Shown piece after piece: positions 35,543-44,630 of a DNA stretch of 64,000 bases. The position numbers and the translations under genes were made by a program. The notes beneath the pieces are model-generated. The model did not search any database. It was not told the DNA's origin and saw only the letters and a program-made list of their open reading frames with translations. Source of the stretch: Gracilimonas sp. (GTDB lineage Bacteria > Bacteroidota > Rhodothermia > Balneolales > Balneolaceae); the NCBI RefSeq assembly GCF_040218225.1, contig NZ_JAVJQO010000002.1, forward strand, positions 372,001-436,000, given 5' to 3'. Positions within the stretch are counted from its first letter, which is position 1, and each line of letters starts with the position of its first letter.

Positions 35543-36307
35543 ATGAAGCCAAGCCGGAAGTTTGAGGACCTTGTAGAGCTAGTAGCTATTCTCAGGAGAG
35601 AATGTCCGTGGGATCGAAAACAAACCCATGAATCTATTAAGGATAACCTGATCGAAGAAGCCTACGAGGCAATTGAAGCTCTTGATAATCACGACTATGA
35701 TGAGTTTAAAAAAGAGCTCGGTGACCTGCTGCTTCATGTAGTTTTTCATTCCCGCATGGCAACTGAAACAAAAACTTTTGACATGGGAGACGTCATTCAC
35801 ACATTGATGGAAAAGCTTATCCGGCGACATCCACATGTTTTTGGTGATACTGAAGTTGATGGTGAAGGACAGGTTTCAGAGAACTGGGAAAACATCAAAC
35901 TCAAAGAAGGAAAGAAATCTACATTAGATGGACTACCTGCCCATCTTCCTGCTTTAATCAGGGCACAGCGCATGCAGGAGAAAGCAGCGAATGTAGGATT
36001 CGACTGGCCGGAGTGGAAACTAGCCTGGGAAAAACTGGATGAAGAGTTACAAGAATTCAGGCAAGCGCTGGAGGGAAATGATCCGGATGAACTTTCCAAT
36101 GAATTTGGGGATGTTTTATTTTCTCTGGTAAATGTTAGCCGGTATTTTGAACTTAATGCTGAAGACAGTCTCCGAAAAACAAACTCTAAGTTTGAAAAAC
36201 GGTTTCGCTACATCGAGAAAAAGCTAAAGGAACAGGATAAAGCACTTAAAGATGCCACACTGGAAGAAATGGATGTCTTCTGGAATGAGGCAAAGAAGCA
36301 GCGTTAG
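35543..36307 (+). CDS. mazG: Nucleoside triphosphate pyrophosphohydrolase MazG
   Basis: Hydrolyses NTPs to NMP and pyrophosphate; in E. coli it lowers ppGpp and cleans aberrant nucleotides. The 254 residues contain two MazG domains: first about 10-110 with CPWDRKQTHESIKDNLIEEAYEAIEAL and ELGDLLLHVVFHSRMA, second about 150-235 with EELQEFRQAL and EFGDVLFSLVNVSRYF; both have the paired ExxE...ExxD metal sites. Length is typical. It follows the secreted GATase-like gene by about 85 bases and overlaps the convergent DUF2306 gene by 4 bases. Confidence 0.95.
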   Translation: MKPSRKFEDLVELVAILRRECPWDRKQTHESIKDNLIEEAYEAIEALDNHDYDEFKKELGDLLLHVVFHSRMATETKTFDMGDVIHTLMEKLIRRHPHVFGDTEVDGEGQVSENWENIKLKEGKKSTLDGLPAHLPALIRAQRMQEKAANVGFDWPEWKLAWEKLDEELQEFRQALEGNDPDELSNEFGDVLFSLVNVSRYFELNAEDSLRKTNSKFEKRFRYIEKKLKEQDKALKDATLEEMDVFWNEAKKQR

Positions 36308-36816
36308 TCTACCGCCGTCCATTTCTTATTCCCAAACTTTTCAATAAAGTAATTTTTCTTCTTTTTAATCAGGTAAGCTCCAACTGCAACGGTGACCCCA
36401 GTTGCACTTCCAACCAGCATCCAAAAGCCACCCCAGTCTGCAAAGCTAAAAAATCGGGTAAAGGTTTCCGACCAAAATGCCGCATACAATCCAACTACCG
36501 ACCAGTTCATAAACTCATAATGATATTCCAGCCAGCTACCTTCAGGTTTCTTTAAAAAAGCTGGAACAAATCCGCCGATTACACTGCCCAAACTTATCAA
36601 AGCAAACACATGAAAAGGGCCAAAAAAACCAAAAAGCTTGTAAATCAACAAAGCAGATACATTCAGTCCAACCATTGATAGGCAATAAGCATATCCTAAC
36701 TTTTTATGTATCGATCCTCCTTTCTTTGTGAAAATGATGACCGCGCCTAAGATCATGGAAAGAATGGCGAAGCTGAAATGTATAAACCCGATCAGGTCAA
36801 ATTGATATGAATCCAT
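36304..36816 (-). CDS. DUF2306 multi-pass membrane protein
   Basis: The 170-residue protein has four to five membrane helices (about 8-28, 42-62, 66-86, 105-125, 130-150). It carries a heme-reductase-like wording, FIHFSFAILSMILGAVIIFTKKG and HKKLGYAYCLSM, with His in the first two helices, seen in DUF2306 proteins. Function is not known. Convergent with mazG (4-base overlap). Confidence 0.8.
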   Translation of the reverse strand: MDSYQFDLIGFIHFSFAILSMILGAVIIFTKKGGSIHKKLGYAYCLSMVGLNVSALLIYKLFGFFGPFHVFALISLGSVIGGFVPAFLKKPEGSWLEYHYEFMNWSVVGLYAAFWSETFTRFFSFADWGGFWMLVGSATGVTVAVGAYLIKKKKNYFIEKFGNKKWTAVD

Positions 36817-37113
36817 TATGAAGCTTTAGTTCAACATGAAAGTACGCTTCAATGGATTGCTTGTTACGTTTTATCCTGTTTTCCAATTCTTTAAGGCTTT
36901 CTTCACATTTTCTTCAAGTTCGATTGCTTTATTGGAATAGTTTAAAACATTTTGACTTAAAATTGTGCGGTCGTTTTACTATATTCGATGCTCTTCTCAA
37001 ATGAGAATCGGATTTTTTTACCAACATAAACGCTTGTTTATTTAAAAATGTTAACAGCGTAAAGTTGGCTCTTACCGAGCATATTATTCTTTTAACACAA
37101 ATTGGAGTACTAA
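36817..37113. other. Gene-free stretch upstream of gltA
   Basis: 297 bases without a supported gene. On the minus strand about 29 sense-like codons end at a stop near 36877 (KAIELEENVKKALKNWKTG), but a stop precedes them and there is no start, so at most this is a gene remnant. The right half presumably contains the gltA promoter; a TATATTCGAT stretch near 36980 is a possible -10 region, unproven. No tRNA seen. Confidence 0.4.
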
Positions 37114-38283
37114 ATGTCAGAAGGCATTCACACAGGCTTTGACGAGCAACAATATCCTTATATAAATAAAGGACTTGAAGGCATTGTAGCTTTTTCTACA
37201 ACCAAAAGTTTTATTGACGGACAAAAAGGCGAACTCATTTATTCCGGGTATTTGATTGATACCCTTGCAGAAAATGCAACCTTTGAAGAAGTTTGCTTTT
37301 TACTTTGGAACGATCGACTGCCAAATTCAGAAGAACTGGAAAGCTTAAAGAAGCTCTTGATTGAGCATCGTTCACTTCCACAGCCTGTGCTCGATTATAT
37401 CAAAACAACTGATAAGACTGCTGAGCCAATGTCGGTGTTAAGAACAGCAGTTTCCATGCTTGCTGATTTTGATGATACCCACGGCAAATTTGATGAGTCA
37501 TTGTTTGAAGGTCAGGCTATAGACATCACTGCAAAAATTCCAACAATTATTGCAGCCTTTGACCGTGCCCGTAAAGACAAAGATATCGTAGAGCCTCTTG
37601 AAGAAGGCAGTACAGCATTCAACTTTCTTTATATGTTGAATGGAGAGAAACCAGGTGCACAGGCAGAAAAAACTATGGACCTCTGTCTGATTCTACATGC
37701 TGAGCACGGCATGAATGCCTCTACTTTTACGGCCAGAACCATTTGTGCTACTCAGTCTGATATGTATTCAGCTGTTACCGGTGCTATTGGCGCTCTGAAA
37801 GGCCCTCTTCATGGTGGAGCAAACACAGCGGTTATGAATACGCTGTTAGAGCTCGACAAAGATCCCGATACAGCAGATGCAGTAGAATTCACCAAAAAGA
37901 AATTAGCTAACAAAGAGAAGATTTCTGGCTTTGGTCACCGTGTGTACAAAACTTTTGACCCTCGTGCCCGACTCCTTCAGCACATGTCTGAAGATCTTTC
38001 GGAAGAAACCGGACATCAGCAATTATATCAATGGTCAATGGATATGCTGAATACCATGAAAAGTGAGAAGAATATCGACCCCAACGTAGACTTCTTCTCG
38101 GCTACGGTTTATTATTCTATTGGAATTCAGCCCGACCTTTATACTTGTATTTTTACCATGAGCCGTATTTCTGGCTGGACCGGACACTTTATGGAGCAGG
38201 CCGCAAACAATCGCCTGATTCGTCCACGTGCTCTTTATGTTGGTGAAAAGGGCCTGGATTGGGTACCAGTAGAAGAGCGGTAA
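37114..38283 (+). CDS. gltA: Citrate synthase, short form
   Basis: Condenses oxaloacetate and acetyl-CoA to citrate as the entry step of the TCA cycle. The 389 residues belong to the shorter citrate/2-methylcitrate synthase type without the E. coli N-terminal extension. Active-site residues are present: H233 in GPLHGGAN, H275 in GFGHRVYKTFDPRA, and D326 in VDFFSATVYYSIGI. A 2-methylcitrate role cannot be excluded from sequence, but no prp genes are nearby, so citrate synthase is favoured. Monocistronic, with an own terminator at 38335-38365. Confidence 0.93.
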   Translation: MSEGIHTGFDEQQYPYINKGLEGIVAFSTTKSFIDGQKGELIYSGYLIDTLAENATFEEVCFLLWNDRLPNSEELESLKKLLIEHRSLPQPVLDYIKTTDKTAEPMSVLRTAVSMLADFDDTHGKFDESLFEGQAIDITAKIPTIIAAFDRARKDKDIVEPLEEGSTAFNFLYMLNGEKPGAQAEKTMDLCLILHAEHGMNASTFTARTICATQSDMYSAVTGAIGALKGPLHGGANTAVMNTLLELDKDPDTADAVEFTKKKLANKEKISGFGHRVYKTFDPRARLLQHMSEDLSEETGHQQLYQWSMDMLNTMKSEKNIDPNVDFFSATVYYSIGIQPDLYTCIFTMSRISGWTGHFMEQAANNRLIRPRALYVGEKGLDWVPVEER

Positions 38284-38334
38284 CAATTGCATTTTTATGA
38301 AATCATAGAATTTCGTAAACAAAGAAAAGAAATT

Positions 38335-38365
38335 GGCTCCGATGCTTTGCGTCGGAGCCTTTTTT
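38335..38365. terminator. Bidirectional terminator between gltA and leuS
   Basis: GGCTCCGATGC (38335-38345) pairs with GCGTCGGAGCC (38349-38359) with one T-G pair and a TTT loop, followed by six T. The opposite side is preceded by an A-rich stretch (AAAGAAAAGAAA), giving a T-rich tail on the minus strand as well, so it can end both gltA and the convergent leuS transcript. Confidence 0.93.
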
Positions 38366-38460
38366 ATGGAAGTAATAGTTACTTAATTAGTCGTCATACT
38401 GAACTTGATTCATCATCTGAAAAGGTTTAGTAATAGCCTAAAACAACTCAGAGAGCTGGT

Positions 38461-40992
38461 TTACTTCACAACCAGATTCACAATCTTCCCGGGCACAAAT
38501 ATTTCCTTCACCAAATTACCATCCGCTAAGTATTTGGCTACGTTTTCTTCTTCTTTTGCCAAGCCAAGCACGTAGTCTTTATCTTTCGCTTTATCGGCAT
38601 CTACTTCGATATCAGCCCGGACTTTCCCATTTACCTGAACCGGATAGGTAATAGAATCGGCCTTCAGGTATTCTTCATTGAATTGTGGCCAGTCTTCATA
38701 TGCAAGAGTATTTTCATGTCCTAACATTTTCCATAGCTCTTCTGTGATATGAGGAGCAAAAGGATTCAGAATCTGAATGAATTCTTCAGCCACAGACAAT
38801 GGAATTTCATCCCAGCCATTGGCTTCATTCACAAAAATCATGAGCGCTGAAATAGCCGTATTGAACCTCAGGCTTTCGATATCTTCACTGACTTTTTTGA
38901 TAGCTTCATGCAGCGGCTTCAAATGCTTTTTCTCTGCCTGAATATCTCTAACCTTTTCTGATATTTCTCCAGAATCTTCATCCACCAGCAAGCGCCAAAC
39001 ACGATTCAGGAATCGGTTCACCCCTTCCACGCCTTTCGTACTCCAGGGTTTTACCTGCTCCAGAGGTCCCATAAACATTTCATACAATCGAAGAGAATCG
39101 GCGCCGTACTGGGCAATGATATTATCCGGGTTGATCACATTGCCACGGCTTTTCGACATTTTATGGGCACGGGCTTCTACTTTGGTATCGGTACCTCTTA
39201 GAACAAAGCCCTCTCCCTTCTTCTCCACTTTGTCTTCGGCGATCTTTTTACCATCCGGACCGGTGAATTCCATCTCACCTAAAATCATCCCTTGATTTAC
39301 CAGTTTCTGAAATGGCTCCTTGGTTGAAACCACTCCAATATCGTACAGCACTTTATGCCAGAAACGGGCATACAACAAGTGCAGGACCGCATGTTCAGCT
39401 CCACCCACATACAGGTCAACAGGCATCCAGTACTTTTCGTAATCAGGATCTACCGGACCACCATCAAAATCAGGACTAATGTATCGCAGGTAATACCAGC
39501 AAGAACCAGCCCACTGAGGCATTGTGTTGGTTTCGCGAATTGCTGTTTTTCCGGTCTCAGGATCAGTGGTTTCCACCCAGTTTTTTGCATTGGCCAGTGG
39601 TGGCTCTCCATCACCTGTTGGCTGGTATTTATCAACCTCAGGAAGCTCTATGGGTAATTCAGATTCCGGAAGTGGTTTGGGTTTACCATCCACATGAATA
39701 ATCGGAAAGGGTTCACCCCAATAACGCTGACGTGAGAACAACCAGTCGCGCAGTTTATAATTCACCGACTTTGTTCCAGCCCCTTTATCCTCCAGCCAGG
39801 TAATAATCTTTTTCTTGGCTTCCTTGATGTTCAATCCATTCAGGAAATCACTATTGATAGCCGCGCCCTCACCCGTATAAGCTTTCCCTTCAAATCCTTC
39901 TTCAGGCTGAACCGTTCGTACAATTTCCAGATCAAATTTTTCTGCAAATTCCCAGTCCCGCTCGTCCTGCCCGGGAACCGCCATAATAGCACCGGTGCCG
40001 TAACTGTCCAGCACATAGTCGGCAATCCAGATGGGAATTTCTTTTCCATTGGCAGGATTGATGGCGTAAGCACCGGTAAAAGCTCCTGTTTTTTCCTTGT
40101 TCAGTTCCTGACGCTCCAGGTCTGATTTCTTGGCTGCTTTTTCTTTGTACTCAGCAATCGATTCTTGTTGTTCCTCAGTGGTAATTTTATCAACCAAATG
40201 GTGCTCGGGTGCCATTACCATATAAGTAGCTCCGAAAATCGTATCCGGGCGTGTTGTAAAAACTTTCAGCTTGTCTTCATACCCGGAAATCTCAAAGTCA
40301 ATTTCAGCACCCACCGACTTCCCGATCCAGTTTCGCTGCATTTCTTTCAGAGACTCCGGCCAGTCCAGTTCTTCGAGATCCTGTAATAACTCTTCTGCGT
40401 ATTCTGTGATCTTGAGTACCCATTGACGCATTGGCTTACGGATAACCGGAAATCCTCCAACTTCACTTTTTCCGTCAATCACTTCTTCGTTTGCCAGTAC
40501 CGTTCCCAATTCCGGGCACCAGTTTACAGCAACTTCATCTTCATACGCCAACCCTTTTTCATAGAGCTTCAGGAAAATCCACTGCGTCCACTTATAATAA
40601 TCCGGATCAGTTGTATTCACTTCCCGATCCCAATCATAGCTAAAACCAATTGCTTGCAGCTGTTCGCGAAATTTATTCACGTTTTTCTCTGTGGTAATCC
40701 GTGGATGAGTACCCGTCTTTACCGCATACTGCTCGGCCGGCAATCCAAATGCATCCCAGCCAATTGGATGAAGTACGTTAAAGCCTTTCATCCTTTTATA
40801 ACGGGCAATGATATCAGTGGCTGTATATCCTTCCGGGTGCCCCACGTGCAGCCCCGCCCCACTCGGATAAGGGAACATATCCAGTACATAATACTTGGGG
40901 TTGGATTTATCGGTGGGCGTTTCAAAGGTTTTATTTTCGAGCCAGTACTTTTGCCATTTGGACTCGATGTCGGCCGGATTGTAAGAGTGCAT
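38461..40992 (-). CDS. leuS: Leucyl-tRNA synthetase
   Basis: Class I synthetase charging tRNA-Leu; 843 residues. HIGH motif is present as HVGH (49-52) within [17 protein letters not shown], the CP1 editing domain follows ([19 protein letters not shown]), and KMSKS is at about 611-615 in [13 protein letters not shown]. The anticodon-binding helical region and C-terminal domain with [13 protein letters not shown] complete it. All expected parts are present. It stands alone and converges with gltA. Confidence 0.98.
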   Translation of the reverse strand: MHSYNPADIESKWQKYWLENKTFETPTDKSNPKYYVLDMFPYPSGAGLHVGHPEGYTATDIIARYKRMKGFNVLHPIGWDAFGLPAEQYAVKTGTHPRITTEKNVNKFREQLQAIGFSYDWDREVNTTDPDYYKWTQWIFLKLYEKGLAYEDEVAVNWCPELGTVLANEEVIDGKSEVGGFPVIRKPMRQWVLKITEYAEELLQDLEELDWPESLKEMQRNWIGKSVGAEIDFEISGYEDKLKVFTTRPDTIFGATYMVMAPEHHLVDKITTEEQQESIAEYKEKAAKKSDLERQELNKEKTGAFTGAYAINPANGKEIPIWIADYVLDSYGTGAIMAVPGQDERDWEFAEKFDLEIVRTVQPEEGFEGKAYTGEGAAINSDFLNGLNIKEAKKKIITWLEDKGAGTKSVNYKLRDWLFSRQRYWGEPFPIIHVDGKPKPLPESELPIELPEVDKYQPTGDGEPPLANAKNWVETTDPETGKTAIRETNTMPQWAGSCWYYLRYISPDFDGGPVDPDYEKYWMPVDLYVGGAEHAVLHLLYARFWHKVLYDIGVVSTKEPFQKLVNQGMILGEMEFTGPDGKKIAEDKVEKKGEGFVLRGTDTKVEARAHKMSKSRGNVINPDNIIAQYGADSLRLYEMFMGPLEQVKPWSTKGVEGVNRFLNRVWRLLVDEDSGEISEKVRDIQAEKKHLKPLHEAIKKVSEDIESLRFNTAISALMIFVNEANGWDEIPLSVAEEFIQILNPFAPHITEELWKMLGHENTLAYEDWPQFNEEYLKADSITYPVQVNGKVRADIEVDADKAKDKDYVLGLAKEEENVAKYLADGNLVKEIFVPGKIVNLVVK

Positions 40993-41096
40993 TTATGCTT
41001 TTTTGGATTTCAAAATTCTCAGAGCCCTAAAGATAAGACAATCCTGTTTAACCTTTGAAATGGATTTTGGGGTAAATTAGCAGTTATCAACTTTAA

Positions 41097-41152
41097 TCAA
41101 GGCCATCTCTAAATCCCATTAATCCGGGTTCAAAATATGACATGGTATATAC
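41097..41152. repeat. Direct repeat A next to the GxxExxY pseudogene
   Basis: This 56-base block starts TCAAGGCCATC and shares a broken alignment with 41637-41692: the first 11 bases are identical, then the TAAATCC...TTAATC...GGTTCAAAA pattern and GGTATA recur. The two copies are exactly 540 bases apart, in the same orientation, and flank the pseudogene. Confidence 0.6.
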
Positions 41153-41189
41153 TCTGAGTGTTTGAACCATGATTAGCAAGATTAACTGA

Positions 41190-41604
41190 TTACCTCGATT
41201 TTTTGGGATGCCTTGGGTTTCCTTTATGACCCTCATCCTTGAACTTATTATTATAAATTCTTTTGAATTCCAGGCTTCGGGCACCAAAATTTATCAGCAG
41301 ACCAACTTCTAAATTATATGCTTCAAGGTAATTCATAGCCTGTGATAAATGGACATCCTGTAATTCAATAACAGCTTTAAGCTCGACAGAAATCACATTG
41401 TTAATCAAAAAATCTACTCTTCGGCTCCCGATAATAATATCCCTGTAGAACATTTCGACTTCTCTGGCAAATTCTATTTTTTGCAGGTCCATTTCATATG
41501 TCATAGCACGCTGATATAAAAACTTCCTGAAAACCATTGCCTAGTTCAGAATGAACCTTCATGGCTCATCCAATTATTTGATGAGTTATTTCTCCATATT
41601 TCAT
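41190..41604 (-). pseudogene. Degraded GxxExxY gene (nonsense mutation plus frameshift)
   Basis: Reading the minus strand from the ATG at 41604, the expected family start appears (KYGEITHQIIG), then a TGA at 41568-41566 replaces what is normally a Cys codon in IIGCAMKVHSELG. The frame continues AMKVHSELGNGFQEV, then one extra base in the five-T run opposite 41518-41522 shifts the frame; the rest continues in the next frame as LYQRAMTYEMDL ... SVELKAV ... QAMNYLEAYNLEVGLLINFGA to a stop at 41190. Two independent lesions in a recognisable gene point to a pseudogene. An open part (41537-41190) could still be read but lacks the GxxExxY motif. The intact relative is at 9588-9959. Confidence 0.88.
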
Positions 41605-41636
41605 GAATCTCCCACTCTTTTAACCACGCAACTTAT

Positions 41637-41692
41637 TCAAGGCCATCCTAAAATCCAATAAATCAAGGTTCAAAAATCTACCGGTATAGACC
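41637..41692. repeat. Direct repeat B next to the GxxExxY pseudogene
   Basis: Partner of 41097-41152 (same orientation, 540 bases apart), starting TCAAGGCCATC and continuing with AAATCCAATAAATC, GGTTCAAAA and GGTATA. It lies 33 bases beyond the pseudogene start codon and forms part of the region upstream of the DUF885 gene. Confidence 0.6.
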
Positions 41693-41809
41693 CACGATTT
41701 TAAAGATTTGTCGATTACCCTGATTCTTCATTCTTAACAATTTACCCATAGCAGTTCTGCCAGTTTTTTCTTTTTATAGCTTTCATATTCTTCAACAAAG
41801 CGGGCATCT

Positions 41810-43531
41810 ATGCAAAAATCACTGCTGACCTTTTTAACCATTCTCTTGTTTTTTTCTTTTCAATATGAAATAGAAGCTCAACCTTCTTCCTCTCCTATTG
41901 AAGATGCTATAATTGTTTATCAGGAAGACCACGGGGCATTATCCAGGAAGTATTCTGTGGAGTCTTCCGAACAATATTTCATCCGCTTTGAGGAATTCTA
42001 CACCCAATGGTTGGGCTATCTTGATGATACAGACTTTCAGGGATTAACCCATTCCCAGCAAGTGGACTACCTGCTTTTCAAGAATGATGTGGAACGGTCT
42101 TTATATTTCCTGCAGGCCGATTTTAAGCGTTTTAATGACGTTTCAGAACGCATCCCTTCAAGAACAGAAATGATGGACTTTATCACCCAGCGCAGATCTG
42201 GTACTTCCATGGAAGGTAAAACAGTCGCTGCACGGTTCAATGAATGGAATTACAAAACTCAGAAGCTTCTCAAAGATCTCGAGCAAACACCTAAACTATC
42301 CAAGCAGAATGCAGGATTTGTAGCCGGGGTTATCAAAGAAAGACGGGAAGCTATAACCGAAGCTTATGAGTTTTATTACGGTTATGATCCCGATTTTAGC
42401 TGGTGGGTGGAAGAGCCTTTTAAAGCTCTCACTTCCTCTCTCGAAGAATATGGGCAAGCGATTGCTGAACACTACAATCAAAATCCGAAAGACGATGATG
42501 GTTCCGGGATCATTGGCAACCCCATTGGCGAAGATGAAATTAACCGCCGTTTAGGCTTTGAGATGATCTCCTACACTCCTCAGGAGCTTATTGATATTGC
42601 CAACGAGCAGTATGCGTGGACCTACAACGAAATGCTTAAAGCCTCCCGGGAACTCGGTTATGGCGATAACTGGAAAGCGGCTTTGGAATACGTAAAGACA
42701 ACTCATGTACCGGCCGGTGAGCAGCCACCGTTAGTTAAAGACTTAGCCGAAGAAGCTATCACCTTTCTGGAAGACCGGGACCTGGTCTCCATTCCGCCTT
42801 TAGCCAAAGAAACCTGGCGCATGGTTATGCTGAGTCCTGAGTGGCAAAAAATAGCCCCTTTCTTTTTAGGAGGAGAAACCGTCCGGATTGCCTATCCCAC
42901 CAACACCATGACTCAAGAAGAAAAGATGATGAGCATGCGGGGGAATAATCCACACTTTTCCAAGGCAGTAGTCCATCATGAACTTATTCCCGGTCATCAC
43001 CTGCAGCAGTTTATGAACCGGCGATATGAAACTCATCGCCAGATGTTCAGAACTCCTTTTTGGACCGAAGGCTGGGCATTGTATTGGGAATTTGTGCTAT
43101 GGGAAAAAGACTTCCCAAACAACCCCGAAGATAAAATCGGGATGCTCTACTGGAGAATGCACCGTGCCGCCCGAATTGTCTTTTCGTTGAATTACCACCT
43201 TGGAAACTGGTCGCCCCAGGAATGTATTGATTACCTGGTGGATAAAGTGGGCCACGAATACGCCAATGCCGAAGCCGAAGTCCGCCGTTCTTTTGAAGGC
43301 AACTATGGTCCGTTATACCAAATCGCATATATGGTTGGCGCCATGCAGTTTTATTCGCTGCGACTGGAACAGGTGGAATCCGGCCAAATGACGGAAAAGG
43401 AATTCCATGATGCGATCCTCCAAAACGGGAGCATTCCGGTTGCTATGGTGAAAGCGTTGCTCACCAATCAGGAATTAAGCAAAGACTTTACATCCAACTG
43501 GAAGTTCGGAGATTACATTGAGGGGATGTGA
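41810..43531 (+). CDS. DUF885 family secreted metallopeptidase-like protein
   Basis: The 573-residue protein has a signal peptide ending IEAQ (about residue 24) and an all-helical body, with the motif VHHELIPGHHLQQF (388-401): H390-E391 and H396 give an HE-L-I-P-G-H zinc site as in DUF885, related to M32-type helical metallopeptidases. The second acidic block FWTEGWALYWEFV supplies the further Glu ligand and the later YLVDKVGHEYANAEAEVRRS completes the family pattern. It probably degrades peptides in the periplasm; the substrate is unknown. Monocistronic; an inverted repeat follows the stop. Confidence 0.9.
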   Translation: MQKSLLTFLTILLFFSFQYEIEAQPSSSPIEDAIIVYQEDHGALSRKYSVESSEQYFIRFEEFYTQWLGYLDDTDFQGLTHSQQVDYLLFKNDVERSLYFLQADFKRFNDVSERIPSRTEMMDFITQRRSGTSMEGKTVAARFNEWNYKTQKLLKDLEQTPKLSKQNAGFVAGVIKERREAITEAYEFYYGYDPDFSWWVEEPFKALTSSLEEYGQAIAEHYNQNPKDDDGSGIIGNPIGEDEINRRLGFEMISYTPQELIDIANEQYAWTYNEMLKASRELGYGDNWKAALEYVKTTHVPAGEQPPLVKDLAEEAITFLEDRDLVSIPPLAKETWRMVMLSPEWQKIAPFFLGGETVRIAYPTNTMTQEEKMMSMRGNNPHFSKAVVHHELIPGHHLQQFMNRRYETHRQMFRTPFWTEGWALYWEFVLWEKDFPNNPEDKIGMLYWRMHRAARIVFSLNYHLGNWSPQECIDYLVDKVGHEYANAEAEVRRSFEGNYGPLYQIAYMVGAMQFYSLRLEQVESGQMTEKEFHDAILQNGSIPVAMVKALLTNQELSKDFTSNWKFGDYIEGM

Positions 43532-43541
43532 GTGCTTAAAC

Positions 43542-43615
43542 CGAAGTAATTAAAATTTCAGTTTTTAGTTTGACCTGAATTTGCTATTCTAACTGAAATT
43601 TCAAGAATTACTTCG
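43542..43615. repeat. Large imperfect inverted repeat upstream of module 1
   Basis: The left arm 43542-43563 (CGAAGTAATT, 3 bases, ATTTCAGTT) is the inverse of the right arm 43591-43615 (AACTGAAAT, 6 bases, AATTACTTCG): 19 pairs around an asymmetric internal loop, terminal loop 27 bases. The right arm is part of the conserved leader of modules 1 and 3, but the left arm is absent before module 3. Confidence 0.75.
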
Positions 43616-43629
43616 TCGAGAATGAACAG
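43577..43629 (+). promoter_or_regulatory. Conserved 53-bp leader, copy 1
   Basis: Identical at 49 of 53 positions to 48600-48652. It includes TATTCTAAC, the palindrome TGAAATTTCA (43594-43603), ACTTCGTCG and the first codons ATGAACAG. The palindrome ends 18 bases before the ATG. Such conservation outside coding sequence points to a regulatory site or a recent duplication. Confidence 0.75.
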
Positions 43630-44626
43630 CAGCTGTCAGGTTCATAGGTCTTTTTTAGTGCTCATTTTTATGTTTTTGCTTTGCTCAGAAAACTTAAGAG
43701 CGCAACAACCAATTTCTCTTTCTGCATGGGTCAAAGTAGTTGCAGATCTAGATGAGTATTATGTAGTTATAGATAAAGATTTTGAAAATGCTCATTTAGT
43801 AAACCGGGGTGATAGTTTACAAGTTGAACCAGGTGTTCGGCATATAACTGTTGTTTGGAAAACGATCCATGATCAATCATTTACCACCCGTGCCAAGACT
43901 GGTAAAACTAACGAAATACGGGTCTATCATACCTTTCCGTCTTACCCAAGAAGTTCCCACGAAACTATTGCCAGACAAACAAATTTATTCATAGCCACAG
44001 ATGAAAATTCCGACGTTTACATTAATGGTGAATACTCTGGTAAACACCTGGTTAAAACCTTACTCAACCCAGGAACACATCAGCTACGCATAGAGCATCC
44101 TGATTTTGGTGTATTGGAAAAAAGAGTAGAAGTAAACAGTCAAAATATTACGAAAGTAGCTAGATTTAACGAAAATCCATCCACCCTTCCGTTTGCCATG
44201 AAATTGTTACCCGGAGCTGAATATATCGCTTCAAGAAGGTATAAACGAGCCACTATTACCTACCTGGGTTTAGGTTTATTGACAGCTAATCTGATAAGAC
44301 AGGATATGGCCTACTCAAAAAAACTAAGCAAGTACAACGAACTGGAAGTATTATATCAAAATGCTCAAACAAGCGAGGAAGCAATAATTCACAGAAGAAA
44401 TGCCCTCTCAGCAAAGAATAAACTAGATCAGATAAGTAATAATTTCAATCTAACTTTACTGATTAGCGGAGGGCTTTATTTAATTTCAACTTTAGATGCT
44501 TTTCGAAAACCAAAAAGCGGATATAGGCACCCATCCAATTTTTTTGGTGCAGATATGACACTTACAACAAGTTCTGTGGCTTCAAAGACTTCCGCCTTGC
44601 TATCACTAAAAATCGAACTTGATTAG
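43622..44626 (+). CDS. PEGA-like secreted membrane protein, module 1 (unknown family)
   Basis: The 334-residue protein has a signal peptide ending LRAQQ (about residue 28), then a PEGA-like beta region with DVYINGEYSGKHLVKTLLNPGTHQLRIEHPDFG (about 137-170, broken into shorter pieces elsewhere), then a membrane part: LPGAEYIASRRYKRATITYLGLGLL, a helical hairpin linker with YQNAQTSEEAIIHRRNALSA, and a second helix LTLLISGGLYLISTLDAF. This architecture recurs at 45358 and 48645. It resembles DUF5683-like proteins with PGAxQ-FY-x-R-x-x-K, but I cannot name a function. First gene of the cluster, with the conserved leader upstream; the lipoprotein partner starts 4 bases after the stop. Confidence 0.8.
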   Translation: MNSSCQVHRSFLVLIFMFLLCSENLRAQQPISLSAWVKVVADLDEYYVVIDKDFENAHLVNRGDSLQVEPGVRHITVVWKTIHDQSFTTRAKTGKTNEIRVYHTFPSYPRSSHETIARQTNLFIATDENSDVYINGEYSGKHLVKTLLNPGTHQLRIEHPDFGVLEKRVEVNSQNITKVARFNENPSTLPFAMKLLPGAEYIASRRYKRATITYLGLGLLTANLIRQDMAYSKKLSKYNELEVLYQNAQTSEEAIIHRRNALSAKNKLDQISNNFNLTLLISGGLYLISTLDAFRKPKSGYRHPSNFFGADMTLTTSSVASKTSALLSLKIELD

Positions 44627-44630
44627 TTCT

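Noticed and set aside
36877-36965. Short coding-like stretch on the minus strand upstream of gltA
   Set aside because: About 33 codons between two stops without any start codon. The helical wording (KAIELEENVKKALKNWKTG) is suggestive but not evidence of a gene.
41190-41537. Intact 115-residue gene of unknown function
   Set aside because: The open frame is only the 3' part of a GxxExxY gene. Its N-terminal part lies in another frame upstream, interrupted by a TGA, so I call a pseudogene.
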